NCBI RefSeq assembly: GCF_947623445.1
Contig: NC_135247.1
Location: forward strand, 5,148,501-5,212,500
Origin: Clavelina lepadiformis
Lineage: Eukaryota; Chordata; Ascidiacea; Aplousobranchia; Clavelinidae
Reading direction: 5' to 3'
Length of the DNA stretch: 64,000 nucleotides
Position numbers and translations under genes: made by a program
Shown here: positions 52,701-64,000 of the stretch, one piece after another
Layout of the letters: every line of letters starts with the position of its first letter
Position numbering within the stretch: the first letter of the stretch is position 1
The notes under the pieces: generated by a model
Databases searched by the model: none
What the model was told of the DNA's origin: nothing
What the model saw: the letters and a program-made list of their open reading frames with translations, nothing else

Positions 52701-55700
52701 CGCGTCGTACCTTCAACAAAATGATGAATAGAACCCCGCCTATCACCACATATAAGCTGAATGGGCTCAAAACTGAGAATTAGTGTGGCCGTATGCCATC
52801 TGTGTTTTGCTTGCGGCAAAGTAAAGCTCACGCACTGCTTAACAGATAACTCGCCATTCACAACACGAACCGTATATATATTTACAGTGCCATCCGGCCC
52901 TAAATCATGTAATATTTTAATATAGTTTCTTGTGTATTATGAAAACCTTGATCGAATTACATCAAACATCCTATCAACATAAGCATCAAACGACTGAAAC
53001 TTACTGCATAATAATAAAACCTGTTCAATAACAATAGTAATACAAGGCAATTACCTGATGCAAACAGGTAATCTTGGTACCAAGTTATGCTCAGAACTTT
53101 ATTATTAAATTCTGAAAGTTCTGCAGTTGAGAAAATCGTGTGATCGTCCTTTAATTGCAATACCTTTATAGAACCTGAAATACAGCTTTTAGTGATTTCT
53201 GCATCTTTCTTATTAGCATTTGATAATTAATTAATGTAGTACTACATGCCACAAGTATGACCAGCCATTTAAACTTTAAGTGGAAAATGCACTTTGCTGC
53301 CTATATATCTCGGTGCGCACTTATAATTTATACCTAAATATAGGTCACCGTTAAGGAAGCGTCACGAGAAATATTGGTTAAGTTTATGTAAACATGAACT
53401 TATGATGTATACGATCATGTAGGTCGACATGAATATATCTTGAATTAATTCGCATCAATATCAAACAATAAAATTTCATCAATACGCTGCCAATTTGGCT
53501 TAAAACATGAAATAATTGTTATAGAATTTGCTTTGATTCAGAAAACATAATTAAGTGGCGATTGACGACAAGTTGACAAACTAAATGACCTGTCCCTACT
53601 TAAACAAGGCCACCAAGTTGCATTGTCATTTTTTACTGAAGTTGATGAATTTATAAGTATTGTGCTATATTCACCCAAATCTTCCACTCACAAAATATTC
53701 GGTGAATCGATTCAAGCTTGGTTTCATATCTGCCAATCTCTTGCAATTATACATAATTATTGCTCACAAATAACAGATATACCTTTTGTGTTGCCAATTG
53801 CAACATATTTTTCCATTCCGTCTACAGTCATTATTGCATATGAACCATACTCAGTGTTCTGTTGAAGCAATTGCCAGTGGTTTCCTTTGTGCAATAAGAG
53901 ACAGCCAGTATCCGTATGAACCAAGCATGCAAAACCATTTCTGGTGAGTAACTTTATTGTCTTCGCAACACCCCAAGTTTCTTAACAAAATTCAAAAATT
54001 CAATATCCTAAGCTAAATAAATTCCAAGTCATATATAATAGTAATAGAAGAACTTTGGCAATTGATTAGTAAAACAAAGCACAGTTACACATATTCATGC
54101 GACATATTATAGCATTACCTTTGTCAAATTCAAAAACGGAACGTGAATGTATAGGTAGCAAATGCAAATCAAAATTAAATACACGAACTGATCCATCAAA
54201 GCCACCAATGGCATATTTTCCTGTATAAAATTAACTGTGATATAAATATGGCATTACTGTGCAATACATTTAAATAGCTTCAGGTAGAAGGGACATGTTT
54301 AAGCAGAAGCTACACTGACTGGTAGTCGGTATACATATATGACATTTAAGTCATGCAAAGACTTTCTTCAATCCGAAGACAAAGACTATCATACTATCAT
54401 TTGTGTTTCTTCGAATTATTCAAAATTTTGAGTTACTGAGAGTTAAATTAAATGAGCTTTCATTGTTAGTGTTATGTTTTTGAGTGGCACCCCAATGTTG
54501 TGCTACTGGAAACTATAAAAACAGAAATCGTTTAAAGAGTAATATTTCGAAAATTGTTTTTTTGTGCTTTACAAACGGAGTGGCAGAAACCATGAACTGG
54601 TTTGCAACCATCTAAGTTTTACTCCTGCACGTATCCTTAAAAGGTTTATTAGGTTGAATAAAAGCAAATTACCAGTGTCATCAAGACTGAGGCTTAGAAG
54701 ATTTGCATGAAAATCAGTTTTTTTAACTACTGTTGACGTCAGTTCATCCTTGCAAAACATCAGTTTCCAAATGATACAAAGTCCATCCTCAGCAATACTT
54801 ACAACATATTTTTCTTTATCTGCAATACCAAATACATTATACCAATAGGTAGAGTAATATTGATAGAAGATTTTATATTCATTTGTCAAACCAAGAAAAT
54901 CTTAATGCTACAAACATGTACAATTTTAATAGAGATTTTGTTTCTAAAGAAAGTTACTAAACTATCAAACTCATTTTTTGACCTTTTCGTACCTTTTACA
55001 TAACATTTCATGTTCCATACTCTAGCTTCATGTCCATACATAACACCCAAACATATGGTTTTTGAGTGATCTGTTGCAAAATTATGAGTAAACGACTTTC
55101 CCAAGGCAGGACACCTCCAAACTCTTATACTGCGATCATCAGAGGCACTGAATAAAAGCTGTATGCAAGAAAAGTTATGTGTTGAAAAATGAACAACTTA
55201 ATAATGTAGCAACTTGATAATTAAATTTGTTCAAAGACTACTGAGCAAGACTCCTGTTTGTTTATTACTCACATCAAATGTAGTGTCGTATGAAATATCA
55301 AAAATAACACCGTTATGGCCACATATTCTTTCCAAGACATCTACCCTTTGCTCTTCATTTGCCTTGCTACATGGTTTCCACAACACGATCTGATTAAACA
55401 CAGTCCCAGCACACAGCACCAAGTTGTCCCATACATTGTCACTAAAGTTCAAACAAAAAGTATGACAATTAGGATTTATTACTGCTTCACATAATTTCAA
55501 TAACACAATTTTATTACTTGTTGTTATTGACCACTCACCATTTGTGAGTTACAAAATGGGCTGAATAGAGAATGCATTTCTCAACACAGTGAACTTCTTT
55601 CAGAATTTGATTTCTGCACCAATCGTAGAGAACAACAGAATTGTGTGCAAGCGCAACTGCCAAATTCATCTGATTAAAGCTATAAAAAAAGAAACTTACA

Positions 55701-58700
55701 TTAACCATTTAGTTTTATATCAAAATTCGTAAAATTCTAATGGTATGATATTTACCTGGTGCTGATACATGCAATATCTAGAATCCAGTCGTCAAATTCA
55801 TGGCGATTATCCACCACAACTGTAAGGCTCAAATCATCCTTGGTATCTATGACATCATGGAGAAAAAAAGTAATTAAAACAGTTCTGTTTTTCATAAAAA
55901 ACAAAAATATTGACAATTGACACCCAAAAATGACGTATAAAAGATGCACCTTAATGCAACAAATAAAAATAAGAATATTTACAAAACCCTATTTATTAAA
56001 AACAATTCGAAGAGTAAGTAAACATATAGGTGCTGACTTACAGGGTTATAGAGTGGCCATGCTCACATGAGTAAAAGTACTCTTTGCCATGAGATAACAT
56101 AAAGCGTAGATCAAAACGGTGCACTGGTTTTGACACAAACAAATCTTGTGTAGCATCAAGTAAACTGTTTTCCGGGGAGGCTAAGGTAACACATAACTAC
56201 TACTACCTGTATTTTATTTAGGCCAAGCCATATAACTTTTGGCTAGCTAGCAGTGAATATCTTTGTTTGTGTCAGGCGGATGATTGTGTCAAATGTGCAC
56301 TGTTTCTTGGGACCACTTTTATACTGTTTTCGTTTTCACGCCAAACTTTTCATAAAGAAAGTTGATTCGAGAATGATTCGATGTTCAAAATTTACTACAA
56401 AGTAAACAACAGTAGTGACTGTCACAAATAAAAAAGTAAAACAAAAGATTTACTATTGTTTTTTAAAGAATAGGTTTCTAAAGACTTCGGCAAAGTTTCA
56501 AGCCGTAAAGTGTAAAATGTTCTAAGATGAAGTTACATGCGAGCTTGACCTGAAGTAATCCAAACTCGACACATACGATAAATAGTGCTCAGGTCAATAT
56601 TCCTTAAGTCACTGTAACCGATTCAATACGGTAATGTCCTTTACAAAAAGATTAAGGTGTTATCATTTAGTTTAATTATGATTCATGACATCATTTTGAA
56701 CTGTCTCGCTTGAGTTTTCGACCTTGTCAAACATTCATTTCAATATAAACAAGGTTTGGGCGAGCTTCAATTAAATTTCCTCTCATACAACGCAACTAAG
56801 CATGCCATATTGCTAAAAAATTCAGGAAAAAAGACAAACGTACTCAATTTAGTTAACTTGCGACTTTGGCTTACTACCTACAATTAATTGACCGGTGGTG
56901 GATACGTAGGCAAACGTTTGTTGGTCGACTGCAAACTTTGCATCATATTGTCAGCCCTGATGTCAACCACCTGCAATCTAAAGCTGTTGTCTATTAAATT
57001 TCATGAGGTATTAAGAAAAACAATTAGTAAAATTAAACACGTCTTGAGCGTTTGTTTTGTCTTAATTGTCTCAGATGCATTTACATGGAACATTTTAGCA
57101 TCGCTAACAATTGTAAAGTTCTATGCAAAAATTTTGAATAATGTCCAAGTAATGGAAAACAGTTGTCTTGTATAATAATCTTTACGACACAAAATTTTCG
57201 TTGCAAGAAAAAACATGAGCTGGCTAATATGCCACGTTGATCTTAAAAACATACTAAAACGCAAACCGTCAAAAAATCTAACCTAGAAAATAGGCAACAA
57301 CTTGAAATTTAAATGAAAATGCATACATAATAAAGTTTTCTGAATATTCAGCTATCAACATGGCAATTATTTACTTTAACGTAAAAAACACGATTAATAG
57401 AAAGCATGTGAACAGTCAAACTAAAACTTGGCTGGAAAGTTTTTTCGAGTTGATGACAGCAAGTTGCCATGCCACCACCACACCGTGCAAAAATGAAAGT
57501 CAGCACCTGTGAGTATACATACAGGAATACAAATACACTAACATTCATTTCAATACCTTCTGTGATTTCTAGCGAGCAGATCTCCTTCCCACCGTGCGCA
57601 GTAATATAACTTTTACCGCAAAACTTGAAGTCCTACATTATACAAAATAAAATAATCTACAACAATTTTTAACTTTTTTTAACATGAAAGCCAACTTCAA
57701 AGATTGGATTTTTTAGGGGAAAGCACCAGATTGGTTATTGCTTGTTAAAAATTGTCTCAGCATTGGCAGGACAATTTATACAAAGCATCTGCAATAAAAG
57801 CAAATTTTCATAGGAAGTGAAAAAAATTAGCTTTGATTTAATGCGATTTTAGTTTGAGATGGTATATATTAATGGGTTTGATTTTAATTTTTTAAAAGAT
57901 TAAAATCTGGTGCCACTATTTTTTAAGATATCCAAATATAGATATTAATATATATGAACATATTTGTTAAATAATCAGGTTAAATTTTAGTTTTCAAAAT
58001 AAATGAAGAGTGTAGAAGGACGTTTAAAGAACATGAATGAGAATCACTAATTTATATGGAGAAAGGTATATTATCCAAAACATGTATAAATACTGACATG
58101 CTTGTATGTATAATACAGTACAATTTAAACTTTACAACAGTATAATCTATCACCTGCTGTTCGAAAATTTCTTAGAAAAACTGCAACGTAAAATACAGTA
58201 TTAGTTATACTGTAAACAACACTTAATAGAGCACCCTCTGGAAAAGCAAAATTTGCTCTCATAAGCAGAATTTTTCTCTGTTAAGTATGTACGTACTCTA
58301 CTGTACGTAACAGGAAATCAAAGTATGACATTTATGTACCTTTCTTTTGCAAGTTACAATTTAGTATATATAAGTTTTAACTATTGAACAACGTTTTTCT
58401 TTAATTATATAAGCCTCGGTTTATAAGCACCGTTTCAATAGTTTTTGCGATAGAAATACTTGCAATACTAGATTGAATGATTTGCTAAAATAAATCAGTT
58501 CTCTTTTGCAAATGTTCGGCTTTGGCTAGGATCCATAAACACGATTTGGTACACCTTTTCAATGCAAAAGTGGGTGTATAAAAGGGTAATCACCCATGAT
58601 TTGAAATAACAGCGTTTTATTGTCATTTTCTGTATTTACTGTACTGTACGTTCCTGCTTCTACTAGTGTTCAGAAAAAAAGGTCAATTTTTAACTATTTG

Positions 58701-59464
58701 ACTTTGCATTTGGTTGGGTAGTCCACAGCGTGATCATGCTTTAAGAACAGGGACCACTTTTCGTGACAAATAAGTGTTGACATGTGTCAAGTTGCTCTAA
58801 TTAGCAGTGCTTGCACTGCTTTATTAAGCAAAGATTTTAAAAAAGGAAAAGCATCATTCATTCCATATCAGTTGAAACTGCTCTAAAAAGTGGTTTGCCT
58901 TAAAAACCAATGCTCTATAAAGCGGGTTTTACTGCACCTGAAATCCATGAATCACTGATTTTTTGAAAGCAGTGACTGTTTTAAAAGCGTCTTTTGATGA
59001 TTTGTTGACATGAAATACCTTTATTTTCCCACCTTCAGCTAAAAAATATCACAACATTTAACAGCTTCACAAATGGACAATATGTTTAAGAAAAATTTGT
59101 GGAATGATAACAGTGATCTCAAACTACACAGCAACATAATAACAATGACTCAAAAATGACTTTATCTGCACAAATCTAAACGAATATGCTGGTTATAGTG
59201 GCTGTATTAAAGTAACTTATACCTTATGCTGTTAAACAACAACCTTTTTAACCTTCCGCTCTGGGATGTTAGCCCCAAGTAAAAGTTTGAACAGTAAACA
59301 CTAAAATGTTAGCCTTTGCTAACTTAAAATGAACTTAGGGTAATGAGCAGCTTTCAAAATTTACCCACATTTTTGATTAATGTAACAAACTTACCAGCAA
59401 AAAGCCAGTCTCCAGTGAGTTTTACAGCTGTAACAGGCAAGTGCTGATATACCACCAAAAGCAT
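49744..59464 (-). CDS. wdr6: WDR6, WD-repeat protein, tRNA 2'-O-methyltransferase partner (20 exons)
   Basis: WDR6 (yeast Rtt10/Trm734) partners the FTSJ1/Trm7 enzyme that methylates the anticodon-loop position 34 ribose of tRNAs; cytosolic. Exons 5' to 3': 59464-59395, 59038-58938, 57632-57557, 55846-55756, 55679-55539, 55441-55273, 55158-54993, 54819-54673, 54220-54119, 53980-53783, 53174-53055, 52899-52711, 52584-52418, 52199-52103, 51969-51860, 51715-51527, 51415-51260, 51111-51021, 50617-50528, 50297-49744; 3,024 nt, 1,007 aa, near the vertebrate length of about 1,120. Blocks recognisable against vertebrate WDR6: LLFSASDDRSIRVW, GHEARVW, KHRWHTATLIL then ICGDRRGS, GKLGVTSLQ then STGRDG, CGGGHRSW, HQSGINAI, and near the end STSIDQRLIRW and ADVSGMD. 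The C-terminus ends where the family ends. All phases agree. The stop codon lies within the last exon of the convergent ARM/FN3 gene. Confidence 0.95.
56042..56180 (-). other. Candidate frame-shifting cassette exon within WDR6 intron 3
   Basis: On the minus strand a 139-nt open segment has a good acceptor (CCTTAG) and a consensus donor (GTAAGT). Its acceptor phase matches exon 3, but 139 is not a multiple of three, so inclusion shifts exon 4 out of frame and meets a stop within about five codons. The peptide (with LRFMLSHGKEYFYS) is loosely like the exon 3 strand (with ITAHGGKEICSLEI). It could be a poison exon, a decayed duplicate exon or chance. The gene is complete without it. Confidence 0.3.
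57633..58937 (-). other. Long WDR6 intron 2 without recognised content
   Basis: 1.3 kb of AT-rich sequence between phase-matched exons. No nested gene, RNA gene or element ends are visible. Confidence 0.5.
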
Positions 59465-60399
59465 GATGCAGCATACTATATATTTATCTTGTGTTATCCC
59501 AGAAATAGACTATTTTCATACATTTAAGCAAGATTAAAATCTTCAATAAAACTACTGCCTGTAAAAAACCAAATATTTGACAGATTACGAAATATATACC
59601 AACACAAAAACTCAGTGCAGCATTTAACAGAAACAAGATCTACTAAAAAGAACAGTAATGCCATAAATTAGCATAATTCTTCAGTGCAAAATTAACGACA
59701 ACTCTAGAAAATCAAAGGCTTACTAGGATAGAATTACAAATATACATTTTAACAAGTTAAACTGGAATATAGGGAAAAGTTGACAAACGCTGAACTGCAA
59801 TGATCAGAGAACAAGTAAAAACAAGATAATCTCAAGATATTGACAAAACAAAGTTAACCCAATCGAGAAAAGTTCCACTCGACATACAGTTTTAAAATAC
59901 TACTATAAAAATGAGTTGGTCCTATCAAACATTTCAGGCTGGTTTAACAAAAAATGGATTATCATCATCATCAATCAATCATCACCGTCACTGAAATGAA
60001 ATCACAAGACAATAAAATTTACTGTATTTATTTAAAAAAGGTTACTTTAGAAATGCACAAACTAACAAAAAACTTGATGTCACAGTGAAAAAACAGAAAT
60101 GGGTCAAAAACAACTACAGTACGTAACTGTTAAAGTACTGTATATGCAATGGTTTATACAAATAGACAATCCTACTAGAAATTTTGTATGAAGTGTTAGA
60201 TTCCACTGGTACAAAAAGTTGTTGCGTGCGTCACTTTACCGGGGTATCAGAATGAGTGTTTACCCTAATCTTTATATACATTAAAAGCATTACGTTGGCA
60301 TGACATAAAGTTTGGGTTTATTTGAATACAAAAGTCACAATTAAACAGCACTTCGCTAATCATAACTCCCAAACATAACAAAACACACTATTTTGAGAG
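59465..60399. other. Upstream flank of WDR6
   Basis: It should hold the WDR6 promoter and 5' UTR. No clear core-promoter motif or other gene is visible; several short A/T-rich runs only. Confidence 0.4.
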
Positions 60400-61790
60400 A
60401 ATGAAGAACTTCAAAATTAAACTGTTGAACGAGCTTTTCTTTTATAACAACAAGTATCTACTCTTATCAAAAACCAGATGTAACCACCCATCATTGCAGT
60501 GTGCTGATACTTTCTTTCTATTGGTTGAATATCTCGGTGAAATGAAACATCTCACCATATTCCTCCCTAAATCCCCAAAAATTTACTACAGTTTTAAAGA
60601 CGTGCAAGATCCCATCTCCTTGTAGCTGGTAATAAGATTCTTCACTATTTCTTTGTGACTTTGATCTTTATTGATTCCTAAAAAGCTGTCAAGTATACCT
60701 GGAAATGCTTGCCACACATTTCTTTCTGTTTCAGTCATTTTTCCTCCATGGCAACAAATATTCTCCTTTTAGTTTGGCATCTAACAATTTTGGAAACATT
60801 TCCCTGACTTCTTGAAAAGTTTCTTCTTTGTAATCCAAAGCTTTAACAAATTTCTTTGCTAAACTTAAATTTATCAAGAGGTGATAACAAAATTTTTCCC
60901 GGCTTACAAGTAGCTCCTTGATGACATTTTAGCTTTCTGCCATTAGTTCTTCCTTTAGCTGCCACTGAATTTTATTGTAGTGCTCTCTATCAGCTCTGCT
61001 GTTCTACAAGCAAAGAAAACATGAGTATTTGGTATAATCACCTGACAAACCAACCAAAAAATCTAACATCGTAAATTTACTACGTAATATACAGAATGTA
61101 CCGATTAAATTAAGAACAGTTTATTTTAGGAAGTTTGACAATTTCATAGTCTTTTTTTTAATCATATTGAGTTTCAAGCAAGAGAAATCGACAGATAAGT
61201 GAAGTAAAACTGCTTTAAGTTTTTGCTGGAGCTGTCAATAAAAAGTCACCTCTGAGCAAGGTCATGTTCTATTCCAGCTTAATTAAACAAACCATTCGCA
61301 TCTTTGTAATAGCACAGGTTGTGAAGTACATCAAAATAAATATAGAAGAACAAGTGCCTTTCCTTGTAGGCAGTTAGCCAGATACTTTTTTTAATCATCA
61401 CCGAGGAAATTCAACTCGTTTAATATTATTTCTTCGGATTTCATTAGCCTGAGATCGCTTATTAAATTGTCTACTTCCCTTTTAGATGGAAAATGAGGTT
61501 CTGAATTCATTGCTTGTGTGTATTGAGAATCAGTGTCTGAATTTGCACTTGATGTCAATTCTTCACATTCGGCGTTAAGTTCAAACTAAAATAACAAATA
61601 CAAAGCATAAGATGTAGAATATGGGTCAAAAATACACAGCATGTAGGTTACTGTTAAACAGAAAAATACTTACATTTGGTGGTGGATTTGGAACTGGTAA
61701 AGTTTCACTGTGACGAACAGGTGCGATGGATGAAGGTATACTTGGATAAGTCAGTGCTCTTCTTCACTTGATCTTGCGATACTTTGCAAT
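60400..61790 (-). pseudogene. Broken copy of a multicopy repeat-family gene of unknown parent element
   Basis: Minus-strand frames resemble, in order, a protein family repeated many times in invertebrate genomes such as those of hydra and insects. The order is a segment around 61395-61585 with REVDNLISDLRL, a segment around 60740-61018 with LAKKFVKALDYKEETFQ and FPKLLDAKLKGEYL, then one around 60600-60740 with DSFLGINKDQSHKEIVKNL, and a weak match further on. The copy is broken in several places and cannot make the whole protein. I recognise the family by pattern only; what kind of mobile element or virus-like source carries it is unknown to me. It looks old. Confidence 0.55.
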
Positions 61791-62347
61791 ATTTGTCATA
61801 CAAAAGTTACAGTCATCGTGATGATTTTGGGGTTATCTGCAAACCTTTGGAATTGCAAATGGCATAACTCTTCCGGAACCCCACAACCAACCTTCAAGAT
61901 TAGACTGATAATTACCACAAATTACAAGTGGAACCCAGGCCCTGTCCCACAAAATAGTTTCTACGTTTACCAAATTTACACCAAATATTACAAACAACGA
62001 AACAAGTACAGTATTGGGAAATGTAAAGGACATGTTTCCTAACATTAAAAACACAGGCATTAACAATCGAAATAAAATACGTGAAGTGACATTGCTTAAT
62101 TTCAGTGACAATGAATAGCTGGGTCTCCTTTATTTTTGCACTCCCATATCAGGATCGAGTATTGAGGAACTAGTTTGTCATAATTTCTTTTCTATTAACT
62201 CATAACTCCTTCCCATTCAAGCCTTCAACTTGGAGTGCAAAAGTATAAAATACTCAAATTTATTAAGGCAGCATCTATTTCACCGGCAGCCGATTACCAA
62301 ATTTAGAAAAAGTTACTTCGACAAACGGCTAGCTGGTTACGCAATTG
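61791..62347. other. Unannotated spacer
   Basis: Short chance frames only. No gene or element ends recognised. Confidence 0.35.
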
Positions 62348-62425
62348 GTATTTTCTTACTTTGGAAAATGGTGGCGGGTGAAGTAGACGGTTTTATTGGC
62401 GCCGTTTACCGAAGTAAGAAAATAC
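62348..62425. repeat. Hairpin with 17-bp arms
   Basis: GTATTTTCTTACTTTGG at 62348-62364 pairs with CCGAAGTAAGAAAATAC at 62409-62425 (16 of 17), with a G/C-richer loop of 44 bases. It may be the core of a small foldback element or a transcribed hairpin; no target duplication was found. Confidence 0.65.
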
Positions 62426-62736
62426 GAATACGGTAAATGGCAATTACGCTAGTCAGTAAATTGAAATGTATGCTAATTTCAACTTAAAACTACGTACTAA
62501 TTTTTCCAAAGTGTAAATTAACCTAGAACTAATCCCCTCTGACTCATACTCTCACTTCTCGTGATTAAATTACTAAGTTAGCCTGTGAATTGAAATAAAC
62601 ACCATTTTTCAATTAAAAATCACATTTTTTTTTCAAAGTCCAAATTAATTTAACACTAATCCCTTCCGACCAAAACTCTCACCTCTCATAACTAAATTAA
62701 ATTAAAAATAAATTTAAACAAAAAGAAATTAAAACA

Positions 62737-62800
62737 GCGGCAACAATCGAATTCGAGGCCTATAACATACAAGCCCAAAATTTAACCATTACACCACCGT
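62737..62800 (-). repeat. tRNA-derived sequence (SINE head or tRNA pseudogene)
   Basis: Read on the minus strand the segment begins GGTGGTGTAAT then GGTTA, like the D-arm and box A of Glu/Asp tRNAs. About 30 bases later it has CGAATTCGATTG, a degraded box B (GGTTCGANTCC). The acceptor stem does not pair well, so it is not a working tRNA. An A-rich stretch follows on the 3' side, typical of a SINE. Confidence 0.55.
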
Positions 62801-62809
62801 AATGCCTTC

Positions 62810-63640
62810 TTCGCGCGGCTTAAAACAAGAGTCATAACCATAAGCAAAGATCTGCACAACAAATGGATGGTTAAATAAAACCGCACAAAAGAAGTCCAGG
62901 GACACCACGAATTTCTTTTTCTGTGACCAAAAGAGGGCACGATATTGAGGCCCACGAATCCCCCAAGAGATAACCAGTAGGTAGGAAATCATAACCTTAC
63001 ATTCTCTTAAAGCATGTTTTATTCCCTCACAAAAGCATGCGAGTCAGGTCCTTCAGTACAGTTACCAACTTAGTGTTTTCCGGTACAAACTACAAAACCT
63101 ACAAAGGAGGCCGACTTCAGAAAGTATGCATAGCCGCGTAGGCCCTCAGACAGTCAAACTCCGAACCTCAGGAATCAATCAGCTCGGTCTCATTTTGGAA
63201 TCCATGAGAAGTCGAGAATGATTTGGGGAATTTCCCCAACGCGTGGTGCTGAACTTAAAATTATAGAGACTTAGAAAAGGTGACACCAAAACTAAATGCA
63301 AACCGAAAAAAAGAGGTTTGATAAAAACAAATACCATCTGTTGTACCTCTTAGATTGATGCCTTATTGATGTTGTGCATGATGACAAATATTTTATGCAC
63401 CTTAAAGTAAAACGTTTAATGAAAGTCGACAGAAAAAAACAAACTACATTTTATCAGATTTCTATAGAGAAACAGCTGATTAAGTAGTATACATTCTGAG
63501 ACAGGTTATCAAAAAGTAACATTCTTGTTTTCAATACTTTGGAAAAACCATTGGCGCATAAAGATGGATTAGCTAAAGTTTTAATGAATCGACTTTTAAC
63601 TAGTTACAAATTAAGTCTTGTTTTTCCTTTGAAGGCGTTT
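62810..63640. other. Unannotated spacer
   Basis: An open minus-strand frame next to the tRNA-like segment shows no family resemblance and may be SINE body. Nothing else is recognised. Confidence 0.35.
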
Positions 63641-63812
63641 TCTTGTGTTTCTGGGATGAATATGGCGTTTAAGGTAAAGCTATGAAATAATGATAAGTTA
63701 TTAATTGTTATTGTTAAACTGATACATGTTTTGCGTTAATGGACTCGAACACAAAATAGCGGTTGCGATTTCTGCTTTTTGCGTTTCTGTATTATAAATT
63801 TCACTTTAACAG

Positions 63813-63906
63813 GTAAAGTAGTAACCGATTTAACTCCCATACATGATGTCAACCTAATCAATGAAGGGCGTGGTTTTGGTACCAAAACACGATTAATTTT
63901 TTCAAG
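63813..63906 (+). CDS. Possible internal exon of a gene running off the right edge
   Basis: A good acceptor (TTTAACAG) opens a frame reading KVVTDLTPIHDVNLINEGRG, which looks protein-like in composition. The donor is not clear, and a small upstream frame starting ATGAATATGGCG at about 63657 does not join it in phase. Too little sequence to name. Confidence 0.25.
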
Positions 63907-64000
63907 AGTTTGTATCCGCCTCCTGTTCCCATATGCACTTAAAAAATATTGGAATTTTGGTATTTTTTAGGATGATGAAAAAAATATGGTAAGCATTCAT

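Noticed and set aside
61818-62111. Overlapping frames on both strands
   Set aside because: Neither shows protein-family features and no splice context supports them.

Overview
The window comes from an AT-rich, intron-dense invertebrate animal genome. Two multi-exon metazoan chitin synthases, a WDR6 orthologue and an olfactomedin gene all have short GT-AG introns. A tunicate (ascidian such as Ciona) is my best guess from gene content and compact introns, but nothing here proves the species. I built the gene models by hand from splice sites and reading-frame phase. In each model the exon lengths sum to whole codons, which is a strong internal check.

Layout. 1-3.2 kb: an OTU-like gene fragment, a microsatellite and a short hAT transposon with a perfect target duplication. 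3.26-17.7 kb (+): chitin synthase copy 1, 32 exons, about 1,727 aa, with four transposon-like insertions in its introns. Its last exon (633 bp, far the largest) adds a 210-residue domain with a papain/Ulp-like Cys-then-His arrangement. I know of no such fusion in chitin synthases, and this is the main novelty of the window. 17.7-21.2 kb: spacer holding an orphan relic of chitin synthase exon 9, a trace of a third copy. 21.2-32.4 kb (+): chitin synthase copy 2, 31 exons, about 1,636 aa, without the peptidase-like domain and with a long Ser/Arg-rich linker instead. 34.5-38.0 kb (-): a type II membrane protein with an olfactomedin domain. 41.4-49.8 kb (+): a large protein of armadillo-like repeats, three fibronectin type III domains and a basic disordered tail. 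49.7-59.5 kb (-): WDR6, 20 exons, 1,007 aa; its stop codon lies inside the last coding exon of the armadillo/FN3 gene. 60.4-61.8 kb (-): a decayed copy of a multicopy repeat-family gene. 62.3-64 kb: a hairpin, a tRNA-derived SINE-like repeat and a possible exon at the edge.

The two chitin synthases are diverged tandem paralogues with near-identical exon phases through exon 27. They differ mainly at the N-terminus, in the linker after the NVSWGTRE motif, and at the C-terminus, where regulation or processing is most likely to have diverged. The other genes have no evident functional link to chitin synthesis.
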